Assembly: GCA_900551775.1 (NCBI GenBank)
Contig: URXI01000036.1
Coordinates: 1-22,527 of the forward strand
From: an uncultured Eubacterium sp.
GTDB taxonomy: Bacteria; Bacillota; Clostridia; Peptostreptococcales; Anaerovoracaceae
Length of the DNA stretch: 22,527 bases
Reading direction: 5' to 3'
The notes under the pieces are model-generated. The model did not search any database. It was not told the origin of the DNA and was given only the letters and a program-made list of their open reading frames with translations. Made by a program: the position numbers and the translations under genes. How positions within the stretch are numbered: position 1 is the first letter of the stretch; each line of letters starts with the position of its first letter. Positions 1-8,798 of the stretch are shown here, piece after piece.

Positions 1-1512
1 TCATCTGTCCAGACAGCTACCATCGGTGTAGATGCGCTGAACAAGAGCGTGGTTGCCGGCATCATCGGCCTGGGACTGGTATTCCTGCTGATGATATTGA
101 TGTATAACGTTTTGGGACTGGTTGCAGACGTTGCGCTGCTGCTCTACGTACTGATCGTACTTTGGGTCATGGCAGGCATGGGAAGTGTATTGACACTGCC
201 TGGTATCGCAGGTATCATCCTGTCCATCGGTATGGCTGTGGACGCTAATGTTATTATCTTTGCCAGAATCAAGGAAGAGATCGCCCAGGGTAAGACTATC
301 CGTGTGGCAGTTGACCAGGGCTTTAAACACGCTTTGACTACGGTACTAGACGCACAGATCACGACGCTGATTGCATCCATTGTTCTGTATGAGATTGGAT
401 CTACATCCGTAAAGGGATTCGCCCTGACATTGATGATCGGTATCATTATCAGTATCTTTACAGCCGTCGTGATTACACAGCTGTTCATCAGTCTCCTCGC
501 AGGCAGCAAGAAGTTTGCGAAAAATAAATTCTTCGGTGTCAACGAAGATGGAACGCCGAAGAGCTTCCTCAAGAAAGAATTCAAGTTTATCGGCAACAGA
601 AAGATATTCTACTGCATCAGCGCCGGTGTCATCATCTTGGGTCTGGTGTTCTCCGTTGTAAGAGGATTTAACTACGGAATCGACTTCACAGGCGGCACCA
701 TGATTCAGATCAAGATGGGTAAGACTGTGGAGACAGAAGAAGTAAAAGATGCTTTGGCAAAATACGAGATGAAAGACTTATCTGTCGTCCTCAGTGGTGA
801 CAAAAAAGATGAAGTCATCATCAAAACAACAAATGCTCTGGGCAACAAGGCGAGAGCTGACGTTGTAGACACGTTGGGCAAGAAATATGGCGTAACGCAG
901 AAAGACGTACTTTCTTCAGAAGAATTTGGACCGACCGTCGGCCAGGAACTGAAGACCAATGCCTTGAAATCCGTACTGATTGCGGCAATCGGCATGTTGA
1001 TCTACATTATCTTCAGGTTTAAATCATGGAAATACGGCGTATCCTCTATCGCAGGTATCTTCCACGATGTGCTGATCGTATTAGCCTTCTATGCGATATT
1101 TAATGTTACAATTAACAATCCGTTCATTGCAGGTATTTTGACCGTTGTCGGATACTCTATCAATGATACGATCGTTATCTTTGATAGAATCAGGGAGAAC
1201 AAGAAGCTCTACAGGAAAGACAGCAACGAAGTGGTCATCGACCGCAGTGTCAACCAGACGCTGAACAGATCCATCATGACGTCACTGACGACTTTGATCT
1301 GTATGGTACCTCTGTTCCTGATGGTTTCAACTTCCATCAGAGAATTCGTACTGCCACTGATGGTCGGTGTACTGGTAGGAACCTATTCATCAATCTTCCT
1401 GTGCAGTCCGCTGTTCTACGAATTCAGCAAGAGTGAAGATAAGTCAAAATATCTCACAGCTCAGAAAGCAAAAGAAAAGAAAGAAGCGAAAGCTTCAAAG
1501 AAGAAAAAATAG
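1..1512 (+). CDS. secDF: SecDF fusion protein, 5' truncated (protein translocase auxiliary subunit)
   Basis: The reading frame is open from base 1, so the gene starts upstream and only the C-terminal SecD membrane domain plus all of SecF are present (503 codons before the stop). SecDF sits in the plasma membrane with SecYEG and uses the proton gradient to pull secreted proteins out after SecA-driven translocation. Visible marks are the SecD motif GMAVDANVIIFARIKEE (about bases 229-279), the SecF entry motif NYGIDFTGGT (bases 670-699), and the SecF motif GYSINDTIVIFDRIREN. Many hydrophobic membrane segments surround these, and a lysine-rich cytoplasmic tail closes the protein. SecD and SecF are joined in one frame without a stop, the arrangement known from Bacillus, whereas many bacteria encode two proteins. 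relA follows after 26 bases, so the two are probably co-transcribed. Family assignment is sure; the true start lies outside the window. Confidence 0.95.
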   Translation, partial: SSVQTATIGVDALNKSVVAGIIGLGLVFLLMILMYNVLGLVADVALLLYVLIVLWVMAGMGSVLTLPGIAGIILSIGMAVDANVIIFARIKEEIAQGKTIRVAVDQGFKHALTTVLDAQITTLIASIVLYEIGSTSVKGFALTLMIGIIISIFTAVVITQLFISLLAGSKKFAKNKFFGVNEDGTPKSFLKKEFKFIGNRKIFYCISAGVIILGLVFSVVRGFNYGIDFTGGTMIQIKMGKTVETEEVKDALAKYEMKDLSVVLSGDKKDEVIIKTTNALGNKARADVVDTLGKKYGVTQKDVLSSEEFGPTVGQELKTNALKSVLIAAIGMLIYIIFRFKSWKYGVSSIAGIFHDVLIVLAFYAIFNVTINNPFIAGILTVVGYSINDTIVIFDRIRENKKLYRKDSNEVVIDRSVNQTLNRSIMTSLTTLICMVPLFLMVSTSIREFVLPLMVGVLVGTYSSIFLCSPLFYEFSKSEDKSKYLTAQKAKEKKEAKASKKKK

Positions 1513-1538
1513 ACAATTCAGCAGGAGCATAACGATTC

Positions 1539-3740
1539 ATGGAAACAAGAGCGAAATTTTTAGAAGAGATTACAGACATCAATAAAAATTATAACACCGA
1601 CTTAATTGGCAAGGCTTTTGACATCGCCAGGGAGCTGCATGACGGGCAGCTCCGCAAGAGCGGAGAGCCGTATCTGATTCATCCCATTGCTGTGGCCAAA
1701 ATTCTGGTCCAGCTGGGCATGGATGATGAGACCATCGTCGGTGGGCTTTTGCATGACGTCGTTGAAGACACAGAGTATACCAGAGAGCAGCTCGTCTGCG
1801 ATTTCAGCGAAGAAGTTGCTCTTCTGGTAGACGGTGTCACCAAACTGGGTGCAATCAAATTTGACACAAAAGAAGAAGCACAGGCTGAGAACTTGCGCAA
1901 GATGTTTCTCGCCATGTCAAAGGACATCCGTGTCCTCATCATCAAGCTGGCGGACAGGCTGCACAATATGAGGACCCTGGAGTTTATGCGGGCGGAGAAG
2001 AAGCTGGAGAAAGCCAGGGAAACCCTGGATATCTATGCGCCTCTTGCCAGCAGACTGGGTATCTACACGGTAAAATTTGAACTTGAGGATATTTCCCTCA
2101 AATATCTGCATCCGAGAGAATATGAAACATTAGAGATAGAAGTATCTGAAAAAAAAGAACAACGTGTACAGTTTATCAACCAAGTGATTGATGAAATTAA
2201 AGAAGCCTTAGATCAGATGAACATGCAATACGATATTTCCGGAAGATCTAAGCATCTTTACAGCGTCTACAAAAAAATGGTTCTGCAGCACAAGCAATTA
2301 GATGAAATTTTTGATCTAACCGCTGTACGAATCATCGTCGAAAACGTCAGAGACTGTTATGCTGTCCTGGGGCAGGTGCATACCATGTGGAAACCTCTCC
2401 CTGGCAGATTTAAAGATTACATCGCCATGCCAAAACCTAATATGTATCAATCTCTGCATACTACGGTATTAGGGGATAATGGCGAACCTTTCGAAATTCA
2501 GATCAGAACCTACGAAATGCACAGGGTTGCAGAATACGGTATTGCCGCTCATTGGAAATACAAAGAAGGCAATACAAAGGGAGATCAAAATAACGAAGAT
2601 ATGAAACTGGCGTGGCTGCGCCAGACCTTGGAATGGCAGAAAGAACTCAACGATCCGAAAGAGTTCATGGAAACTCTGAAGATGGATCTCTTCTCCAGCC
2701 AGGTATTTGTCTTCACACCAAAAGGGGAAGTCATCGACCTGCCAGCAGGTTCAACACCATTGGATTTTGCCTTTAAAATTCATACAGCAGTAGGCTGTAA
2801 ATGTGTCGGCGCGAAAGTCAATGGCAAAATGGTCACTATCGACCATACATTAAACAATGGCGATATTGTCGAAATCGTCACATCTTCTAACTCCAGCGGT
2901 CCTAGTGTCGACTGGCTGAAGATAGCAAAGAGTTCCACCGCCAGAAACAAAATCCGGCAGTGGCTGAAAAAAGAAAATAAGTCTGATGACGTCGCCAAAG
3001 GCAAAGACGCATTGGATAAATATATACGAAAAAAAGGATTTGATCCTCAGCAAGTGGGAAAATCCAGTTATCTCTCCAAAGCGATGAGAGAGATGAATAT
3101 GGCAGCCATGGATGAGGTCTATGCCCAGATTGGAAAGGGCGGGACGGTCCTCAGCAAATATGCAAATCTTCTCTTCGGCTATTTTGCAGAAGAAAAAAGA
3201 ATCGAACAGAAAAAAGAAGAAGAAAAGCAGAAAGCCCTGCTTTCAAACGATGCAAAAAAAGAAAAGCTGGATCGTTCAAGAAGAGAAAATCCGGGTATCA
3301 TCGTAAAGGGTGCCGACAATTTGATGATCAGAGTTTCCAGGTGCTGCAATCCAGTTCCCGGCGATGAGATCATTGGCTTTATCACGAAGGGTAGAGGGAT
3401 CTCTGTCCACAGAAAAGATTGTTCCAACATCACTTCTCTGCCAGAGGAAGAAAAGGCTAGGTTTATCGATGTGGAATGGGAGGATCTGAAAGTAGGAAAG
3501 TCCTATAATGCAGATATCTGTATCATCAGTACCGACAGAAAAGGAATGTTCTCTGATATCTCCCGAGCCTGCGAAGACATGGATGTTCACATTTCAGGAG
3601 TCAACGCAAAGAGTGGGAAGGACGAGACCGTTAATATTACCCTGACACTTTCTATTTCCAGTACACAACAGATGCAAAAAGTGCTGAGAACCCTGAGGAA
3701 TGTGCCAGGCGTATCTAACGTTTACAGAGCAAAATCATAA
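1539..3740 (+). CDS. relA: Bifunctional (p)ppGpp synthetase/hydrolase, RelA/SpoT family
   Basis: This 733-residue protein makes and degrades the alarmone (p)ppGpp, which triggers the stringent response; it acts in the cytoplasm and on stalled ribosomes. Domains in order are: HD hydrolase (about residues 25-170, with H48, H72-D73 and D139 as metal ligands), synthetase (about 230-345), TGS (388-448), a zinc-finger/RIS-like module with the Cys pair C602-C603, and a C-terminal ACT domain (about 660-733). The synthetase loop reads RFKD (290-293), the RxKD form found in enzymes with both activities rather than the ExDD form of synthetase-only RelA. An intact HD site agrees with this. A highly charged Lys/Glu stretch (about 548-588) links the helical part to the RIS module. 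AGGAG at 1523-1527 supports the ATG. The recJ, apt and dtd genes that often flank relA in Firmicutes are absent from both sides. Confidence 0.97.
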   Translation: METRAKFLEEITDINKNYNTDLIGKAFDIARELHDGQLRKSGEPYLIHPIAVAKILVQLGMDDETIVGGLLHDVVEDTEYTREQLVCDFSEEVALLVDGVTKLGAIKFDTKEEAQAENLRKMFLAMSKDIRVLIIKLADRLHNMRTLEFMRAEKKLEKARETLDIYAPLASRLGIYTVKFELEDISLKYLHPREYETLEIEVSEKKEQRVQFINQVIDEIKEALDQMNMQYDISGRSKHLYSVYKKMVLQHKQLDEIFDLTAVRIIVENVRDCYAVLGQVHTMWKPLPGRFKDYIAMPKPNMYQSLHTTVLGDNGEPFEIQIRTYEMHRVAEYGIAAHWKYKEGNTKGDQNNEDMKLAWLRQTLEWQKELNDPKEFMETLKMDLFSSQVFVFTPKGEVIDLPAGSTPLDFAFKIHTAVGCKCVGAKVNGKMVTIDHTLNNGDIVEIVTSSNSSGPSVDWLKIAKSSTARNKIRQWLKKENKSDDVAKGKDALDKYIRKKGFDPQQVGKSSYLSKAMREMNMAAMDEVYAQIGKGGTVLSKYANLLFGYFAEEKRIEQKKEEEKQKALLSNDAKKEKLDRSRRENPGIIVKGADNLMIRVSRCCNPVPGDEIIGFITKGRGISVHRKDCSNITSLPEEEKARFIDVEWEDLKVGKSYNADICIISTDRKGMFSDISRACEDMDVHISGVNAKSGKDETVNITLTLSISSTQQMQKVLRTLRNVPGVSNVYRAKS

Positions 3741-3793
3741 CGATTTGGATAGATTTAGCCGTATATTTAGTCGTATAAAGAAGGAGCGAATCA

Positions 3794-4411
3794 ATGAAAA
3801 TTTATAGATTTTTAACATGTCCTATCCAGGTAAATACTTATCTGGCATATGATGAAACAAAAAAAGGATTTATCGTAGATCCCGGCGGATACAGCGCTCA
3901 GCTGACCGATCAAGCGAAGCAGGAAGGTGTTTCTGTCGAATATATCATTTTGACCCATGGTCATGGAGATCATATCAGTGGAATCGCTGATTTTAAAAAG
4001 GATTTTCCCGATGCAAAGATTATCGCTTTCGAAGGAGAAAAAGAAATGCTCCTGGATGCCAATCTCAACGAATCCATGGGTATCTGTGGTTACGAAGTAA
4101 CGGTAGATGCTGATATCTATGTGAAAGATCGGCAGACGATGGTAATCGGGGAGACTGAACTTACCTTTGTCCATACGCCTGGTCATACAAAAGGCGGCAT
4201 GTGCATTATCGCTCCGGGCTATGTATTCAGCGGCGATACTTTGTTCAGAGCATCTATCGGTCGGACTGATTTCTACGGCGGAGATTTTAACGAGATCGTA
4301 AAATCAATTCGTGAAAGACTTTTTGTCCTTCCTGACAGCACCGTTGTCCTTCCTGGACATATGGGAGAAACTACCATTGCTTACGAAAAGGAGCACAATC
4401 CTTTTGTATAA
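3794..4411 (+). CDS. MBL-fold metallo-hydrolase, glyoxalase II-like (YqgX type)
   Basis: A 205-residue metallo-beta-lactamase-fold hydrolase of the small glyoxalase II-like group. Metal ligands are all visible: HGHGDH at residues 55-60, H131 in HTPGHT (127-132), D148 in SGDTLF, and H189 in LPGH. The length matches YqgX-like proteins (about 210 residues) and is shorter than classical GloB (about 255), which carries an extra C-terminal substrate-binding part. The substrate is therefore not certain; S-lactoylglutathione hydrolysis is unlikely in an organism that may lack glutathione, and another thioester or polysulfide substrate is possible. AAGGAG at 3781-3786 precedes the ATG by 7 bases. The gene lies between relA and hemZ, a common placement in Clostridia and Bacilli. 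Its 3' end carries the ribosome binding site of hemZ and overlaps that gene by 8 bases. Confidence 0.9.
   Translation: MKIYRFLTCPIQVNTYLAYDETKKGFIVDPGGYSAQLTDQAKQEGVSVEYIILTHGHGDHISGIADFKKDFPDAKIIAFEGEKEMLLDANLNESMGICGYEVTVDADIYVKDRQTMVIGETELTFVHTPGHTKGGMCIIAPGYVFSGDTLFRASIGRTDFYGGDFNEIVKSIRERLFVLPDSTVVLPGHMGETTIAYEKEHNPFV
4386..4393 (+). promoter_or_regulatory. Ribosome binding site for hemZ, inside the preceding gene
   Basis: AAAAGGAG lies in the last codons of the metallo-hydrolase gene, 10 bases before a TTG codon at 4404. It fixes the hemZ start at that TTG, because the longer frame that opens with GTG at 4311 has no such site and adds residues unlike the HemZ family. Confidence 0.75.
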
Positions 4412-5765
4412 AATAAAAATACTGAACTTTGAGAAGAAATATCTGCTCGACGAACTGATAAAGATTTTTTTACGACCAGATCAATACGTGCTGACAGGAG
4501 AAGATGATGTGGACGCAGATCTGGTGTTTAACAAAGAAAACTTTTCAGAGAAGCGTACTATTTACAGACAGATTTATGACAAATTATCAGCGTTGACAGG
4601 GAAGAAACCAGAATGGGGTATTCTGACGGGAATCAGACCAGTAAAACTCTGCGGGGAGCTTTATGAAGATCTGCAGGATATAGATCTGACATTGCAGATT
4701 TTGAAGGAAGAATACTATATCAGTAAAGAAAAAGCACAGCTCATTATGGATACCTATCTCCATCAAAAGGATTTCTGCGGCATAGCGCCGGAGAAATCGG
4801 CTGGTATCTATATTGGGATTCCTTTTTGTCCCACCAGGTGTGTTTATTGTTCTTTTGCCTCAAATCAGGTCCCGGACATTGAAATTGCCAAATATCTAAC
4901 TGCTTTACATAAGGAAATTGAATATACGGGCAGGAGGATGAAGGAATGCGGACTTACTGCAGAAACCATTTATATCGGCGGCGGAACCCCGACAACCCTC
5001 AGTGCGGATCAACTAAAAGAATTAATAGACCATATAAAAAAATCCTTTGATTTAACAAACCTGAAGGAATTCACCATTGAAGCAGGAAGGCCAGATACGA
5101 TTACAGACGAAAAACTGGAAGTGATCAAGAAAGCTGGTATCGAACGTATCAGCATCAATCCCCAGTCTATGAAGCAGCATACCCTGGATTTAATCGGCCG
5201 CAGTCATAAACCCGAGGATATTACCGAGGCATTTGCCCTGGCAAAAAAACATCATTTTCAGTCCATCAATGCCGACGTGATTGCCGGATTGCCGGAAGAA
5301 AATACAGATGACTTCACAGAGACCCTGCGAGAGGTACTGTCTCTTTCGCCAGAAAATATTACAGTGCATTGTCTGGCTGTGAAGAGAGCGTCCAGGCTAA
5401 AAGATATCGACAAGGACTTCCATTATAAACAGGCGGAAATCGCCAGCGAAATGCTGGAAGAAGGAAGAACTCTCTTAGAAGATGCGGGATACATACCGTA
5501 TTATATGTACAGGCAGAAACACATGGCAGGTGCTTTTGAAAATACGGGTTATTGTAAAAAAGATAAAGATTGCATTTACAATATACGAATTATGGACGAA
5601 CATCAGACGATCATCGCACTGGGTGCCGGTGGTATCACAAAGGTGTATTTTCCGGCTGAAAATCGTCTGGAGAGGGTGGCCAACGTGACCAACTATCAGG
5701 AATATATAAATCGTATTGACGAAATGCTGGATAGAAAAGAAAAGAATTTATTTATGGAGGTATAA
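4404..5765 (+). CDS. hemZ: Radical SAM protein HemZ (coproporphyrinogen III oxidase-like)
   Basis: A 453-residue radical SAM enzyme of the HemN/HemW/HemZ group. From the TTG start it begins MYKIKILNFE, the usual HemZ opening. The [4Fe-4S]-binding CxxxCxxC is at C142, C146 and C149 (PFCPTRCVYC), followed by the SAM-contacting GGGTPTTL and the HemZ-type EAGRPDT. The C-terminal MYRQKHMAG and ALGAGG segments are also typical. HemZ is annotated as an oxygen-independent coproporphyrinogen dehydrogenase of haem synthesis, but this role is weakly supported by experiment, and no other haem gene is in the window, so the reaction should be left open. The gene overlaps the upstream hydrolase by 8 bases and hisS starts 2 bases after its stop, so translational coupling on both sides is likely. 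Confidence 0.9.
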   Translation: MYKIKILNFEKKYLLDELIKIFLRPDQYVLTGEDDVDADLVFNKENFSEKRTIYRQIYDKLSALTGKKPEWGILTGIRPVKLCGELYEDLQDIDLTLQILKEEYYISKEKAQLIMDTYLHQKDFCGIAPEKSAGIYIGIPFCPTRCVYCSFASNQVPDIEIAKYLTALHKEIEYTGRRMKECGLTAETIYIGGGTPTTLSADQLKELIDHIKKSFDLTNLKEFTIEAGRPDTITDEKLEVIKKAGIERISINPQSMKQHTLDLIGRSHKPEDITEAFALAKKHHFQSINADVIAGLPEENTDDFTETLREVLSLSPENITVHCLAVKRASRLKDIDKDFHYKQAEIASEMLEEGRTLLEDAGYIPYYMYRQKHMAGAFENTGYCKKDKDCIYNIRIMDEHQTIIALGAGGITKVYFPAENRLERVANVTNYQEYINRIDEMLDRKEKNLFMEV

Positions 5766-5767
5766 AA

Positions 5768-7021
5768 ATGGCAATTATTGCACCAAAAGGAACTAAAGAT
5801 ACGTTACCGTCACAGGTGTACAAATGGCATTACGTAGAAAAAAAGTTCTCTGAGATTTGCGACAAATACGGCTTTAAAGAGATCAGAACCCCTGCATTTG
5901 AGCATACAGAACTTTTTCAAAGAGGTGTGGGTGATACGACAGATATCGTGCAGAAAGAAATGTATACGTTCAATGACTATGCCAACAGAAGCATCACACT
6001 GAAACCAGAAGGCACTTCTCCGGTGGCAAGAGCGTTTATCGAACACAAACAGTATGCGGAAGTACAGCCGACCAAATACTACTATATCACACCTTGTTTC
6101 AGATATGAGAAACCGCAGTCAGGCAGACTGAGAGCATTCCACCAGTTTGGAATCGAGATCTTTGGAACGACCAATATGCTTGCCGATGCGGACGTCATCT
6201 GTCTGGGTTATGATTTTCTACACGAAATGGGAATCGAAGATATCCAGCTGCGCATCAACAGCGTAGGCTGCCCAGAGTGCAGAAAAAAACACAGAGAAGC
6301 CCTGAGAAAATTTTTAGAACCTGTCTATGATCAGCTGTGCAATACGTGCAAAGACAGATATGAAAGAAATCCGATGAGAATTCTGGACTGTAAATCGGAA
6401 ATCTGTCAAGAATTAGTAAAAGACGCACCGAACATGATCGACTATCTGTGCGATGAATGTCGAGACGCTTTTGATGACGTACAGAAAAACCTGGATGCCA
6501 TGGGAATTGAATACGTCGTAGACCCTAGAATCGTCAGAGGTCTTGACTATTATACAAAGACAGCCTTTGAATTTGTCACCGACAGCAACGGAACCCAGGG
6601 AACCGTCTGTGGCGGCGGCAGATACGATCACTTGATTGAAGAAATCGGCGGACCTCCGATTCCAGGTGTAGGTTTTGGCCTGGGCATCGAAAGACTGATC
6701 ATGCTCATGGAAGAGAACAATGTGGAAATTCCACAGCCAGAACCGCTGAAGGCATTCATCGCTGTCATGGGCGATAATGCAAAAGCCTTCGGTTTGAAGC
6801 TGCTCAGAGATCTGCACAAAAAAGGCGTCAAGGCCGAGATGGATACTTTGGCTAGAAACATCAAGGGGCAGTTCAAATACGCCGACAGGCTGGATGCACA
6901 GTATACCGTAGTCATCGGCGATAACGAGCTGACAGAGGGCGTCGTTTCAATCAAAGAGATGGCCACATCACAGCAGCGCCAGGTGAAACTGGACGACTTA
7001 CTAGAAGAATTAGCAAAATAA
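5768..7021 (+). CDS. hisS: Histidyl-tRNA synthetase
   Basis: This class II synthetase (417 residues, normal length) charges tRNA-His with histidine in the cytoplasm. Motif 2 contains FRYEKPQSGRLRAFHQFG (111-128); the histidine-specific RGLDYYTKTAFEF is at 257-269, CGGGRYD at 281-287, and motif 3 at about 302-312 (GFGLGIERLIM). The C-terminal part is the anticodon-binding domain. GGAGGT at 5756-5761, inside the end of hemZ, precedes the ATG. The insertion domain is rich in cysteine, with CxxC pairs at 168/171, 191/194 and 228/231 plus C208 and C213, which looks like one or two zinc sites. There is no room for a T-box leader here: the gap from hemZ is 2 bases. The next gene, aspS, follows after 11 bases, the usual hisS-aspS pair of Firmicutes. 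Confidence 0.98.
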   Translation: MAIIAPKGTKDTLPSQVYKWHYVEKKFSEICDKYGFKEIRTPAFEHTELFQRGVGDTTDIVQKEMYTFNDYANRSITLKPEGTSPVARAFIEHKQYAEVQPTKYYYITPCFRYEKPQSGRLRAFHQFGIEIFGTTNMLADADVICLGYDFLHEMGIEDIQLRINSVGCPECRKKHREALRKFLEPVYDQLCNTCKDRYERNPMRILDCKSEICQELVKDAPNMIDYLCDECRDAFDDVQKNLDAMGIEYVVDPRIVRGLDYYTKTAFEFVTDSNGTQGTVCGGGRYDHLIEEIGGPPIPGVGFGLGIERLIMLMEENNVEIPQPEPLKAFIAVMGDNAKAFGLKLLRDLHKKGVKAEMDTLARNIKGQFKYADRLDAQYTVVIGDNELTEGVVSIKEMATSQQRQVKLDDLLEELAK

Positions 7022-7032
7022 GGGAGCATGAA

Positions 7033-8796
7033 ATGGCAGAGTTATTTAAGAGAACCCACCTATGTGGAAATTTGAATATTGAAAACGTCGATGAAGAAGT
7101 CGTGCTCAACGGCTGGGTTGCCAAGCAGAGAAGTCTTGGCGGCCTGATTTTCATCGATTTACGAGATAAAACGGGAATCGTTCAGATTACTTTTGACGAT
7201 ACTATTCCTAAAGAAGTCTTTGAACAGGCGGAAACCCTGCGCAGTGAATATGTTATCGGCATCAAGGGTATCGTCAAAGAAAGAGCATCAAAGAATCCGA
7301 ACCTGCCTACAGGCGAAGTTGAAGTCTTTGCCAAAGATCTGGTCTTATATTCTGAATCCGAAACGCCGCCGATCTATATCAAAGACGACGACAATGTAGA
7401 CGACAACCTGAGGTTGAAGTATAGATACTTGGATTTACGTAAGCTGAAGATGCAGGAGAATATGCGGTTTCGTCACCAGGTGACAAAACTTGCGAGAGAC
7501 TATTTTGATGAAAACGGCTTTACGGAAATCGAGACACCGATTCTCATCAAATCAACACCGGAGGGTGCGAGAGACTATTTGGTTCCCAGCAGGGTCAATC
7601 AGGGTCATTTCTACGCATTGCCGCAGTCCCCGCAGTTGTTCAAGCAGCTCTTGATGGTCAGCGGATGTGACCGGTATATGCAGATTGCAAAATGCTTCCG
7701 TGACGAAGATCTGCGTGCTGACAGACAGCCAGAGTTTACACAGATCGATCTGGAGATGTCTTTTGTCGATCAGGATGACGTCATTGCAATGCAGGAAGGC
7801 TTTTTACAGAGACTGTTCAAAGACTTGATGAATATCGAAATCGCAGTGCCATTTCCGAGAATGACTTATGATGAAGCGATGGAGCGCTATGGCAGTGACA
7901 AGCCGGACACTCGTTTCGGTTTTGAACTGAAATCTCTGAATGCAGTCGCAGCCGATACAGAGTTCAAAGTATTTGCTGACGCTCTGGCTGGCGGCGGCGA
8001 TGTCAGAGGAATCTGCATCGATGGCGGCAGCGCAAAATTCAGCAGAAAAGATATCGACAAATTGACAGAGCAGACAAAGCACTACGGTGCGAAAGGGCTT
8101 GTTTGGATCAGAGTAGAAGAAAATGAACTGAAATCTTCTGTCAACAAGTTCTTTAATCAGGAGCAGCTTTCTGAGATCGCGTCGGTATTTGGCGCAAAAG
8201 CGGGAGACTTGATTTTGATTGCAGCGGATAAGCCGAAGGTCGTCTTTGACAGCCTGGGATTTTTGAGAAGACATGTAGCTGGTATTCTTGGTCTTCTGGA
8301 TGATAAGCAGTTCAACCTGCTTTGGGTGACGGACTTCCCGATGTTCGAAAAAGACGATGAAACCGGAGAACTGAAGGCGATGCATCATCCATTCACACAT
8401 CCTAAGCAAGAGGACATTCCACTTCTGGATACAGCGCCGGAAAAGGTCAAAGCGGATGCCTATGATATCGTCCTAAACGGTGTAGAACTGGGCGGAGGCA
8501 GTATCAGAATCCACGAAGGAGATCTGCAGGCGAAGATGTTCAAAGCATTGAAGCTGACAGATGAGGAGTGCCAGGAGAAATTCGGATTTCTCTTGGAAGC
8601 ATTCAAATACGGTGCACCGCCTCATGGCGGATTGGCCTACGGCCTGGACAGGCTGGTCATGCTTCTCAGCGGTGAACACAGCATCAGAGAGGTCATGGCA
8701 TTTCCGAAGAACCAGAATGCGCAGTGCATGGTCTGTGAAGCGCCTGGCATCGTAGAAGAAGGACAGCTAGAAGAACTTGGAATCAGTTTGAGGTAA
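7033..8796 (+). CDS. aspS: Aspartyl-tRNA synthetase, bacterial type
   Basis: A 587-residue class II synthetase charging tRNA-Asp. It has an N-terminal OB-fold anticodon-binding domain (about 1-110), a catalytic domain with motif 2 FRDEDLRADRQPEFTQID, the bacterial GAD insertion, and motif 3 GLAYGLDRLVMLLSG near the C-terminus. AGGGAG at 7021-7026 precedes the ATG by 6 bases. L35 and K87 fall where tRNA-Asp-specific enzymes tend to carry Leu and Lys, whereas some enzymes that also charge tRNA-Asn carry His and Gly. That hints at a discriminating enzyme, but this is inferred from memory of the alignment and is weak. The start of nadD follows the stop after 2 bases. Confidence 0.98.
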   Translation: MAELFKRTHLCGNLNIENVDEEVVLNGWVAKQRSLGGLIFIDLRDKTGIVQITFDDTIPKEVFEQAETLRSEYVIGIKGIVKERASKNPNLPTGEVEVFAKDLVLYSESETPPIYIKDDDNVDDNLRLKYRYLDLRKLKMQENMRFRHQVTKLARDYFDENGFTEIETPILIKSTPEGARDYLVPSRVNQGHFYALPQSPQLFKQLLMVSGCDRYMQIAKCFRDEDLRADRQPEFTQIDLEMSFVDQDDVIAMQEGFLQRLFKDLMNIEIAVPFPRMTYDEAMERYGSDKPDTRFGFELKSLNAVAADTEFKVFADALAGGGDVRGICIDGGSAKFSRKDIDKLTEQTKHYGAKGLVWIRVEENELKSSVNKFFNQEQLSEIASVFGAKAGDLILIAADKPKVVFDSLGFLRRHVAGILGLLDDKQFNLLWVTDFPMFEKDDETGELKAMHHPFTHPKQEDIPLLDTAPEKVKADAYDIVLNGVELGGGSIRIHEGDLQAKMFKALKLTDEECQEKFGFLLEAFKYGAPPHGGLAYGLDRLVMLLSGEHSIREVMAFPKNQNAQCMVCEAPGIVEEGQLEELGISLR

Positions 8797-8798
8797 AA

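Noticed and set aside
3745..3779. Possible promoter and a near-repeat (TTAGCCGTATA / TTAGTCGTATA) between relA and the hydrolase gene
   Set aside because: TTGGAT and TATAAA are 23 bases apart, too far for a standard promoter, and the two 11-base units differ by one base only in an AT-rich stretch; chance is likely.
4311..4403. GTG at 4311 as the hemZ start
   Set aside because: It would give a 101-base overlap with the hydrolase and 31 extra residues unlike HemZ; the TTG at 4404 has a good ribosome binding site.
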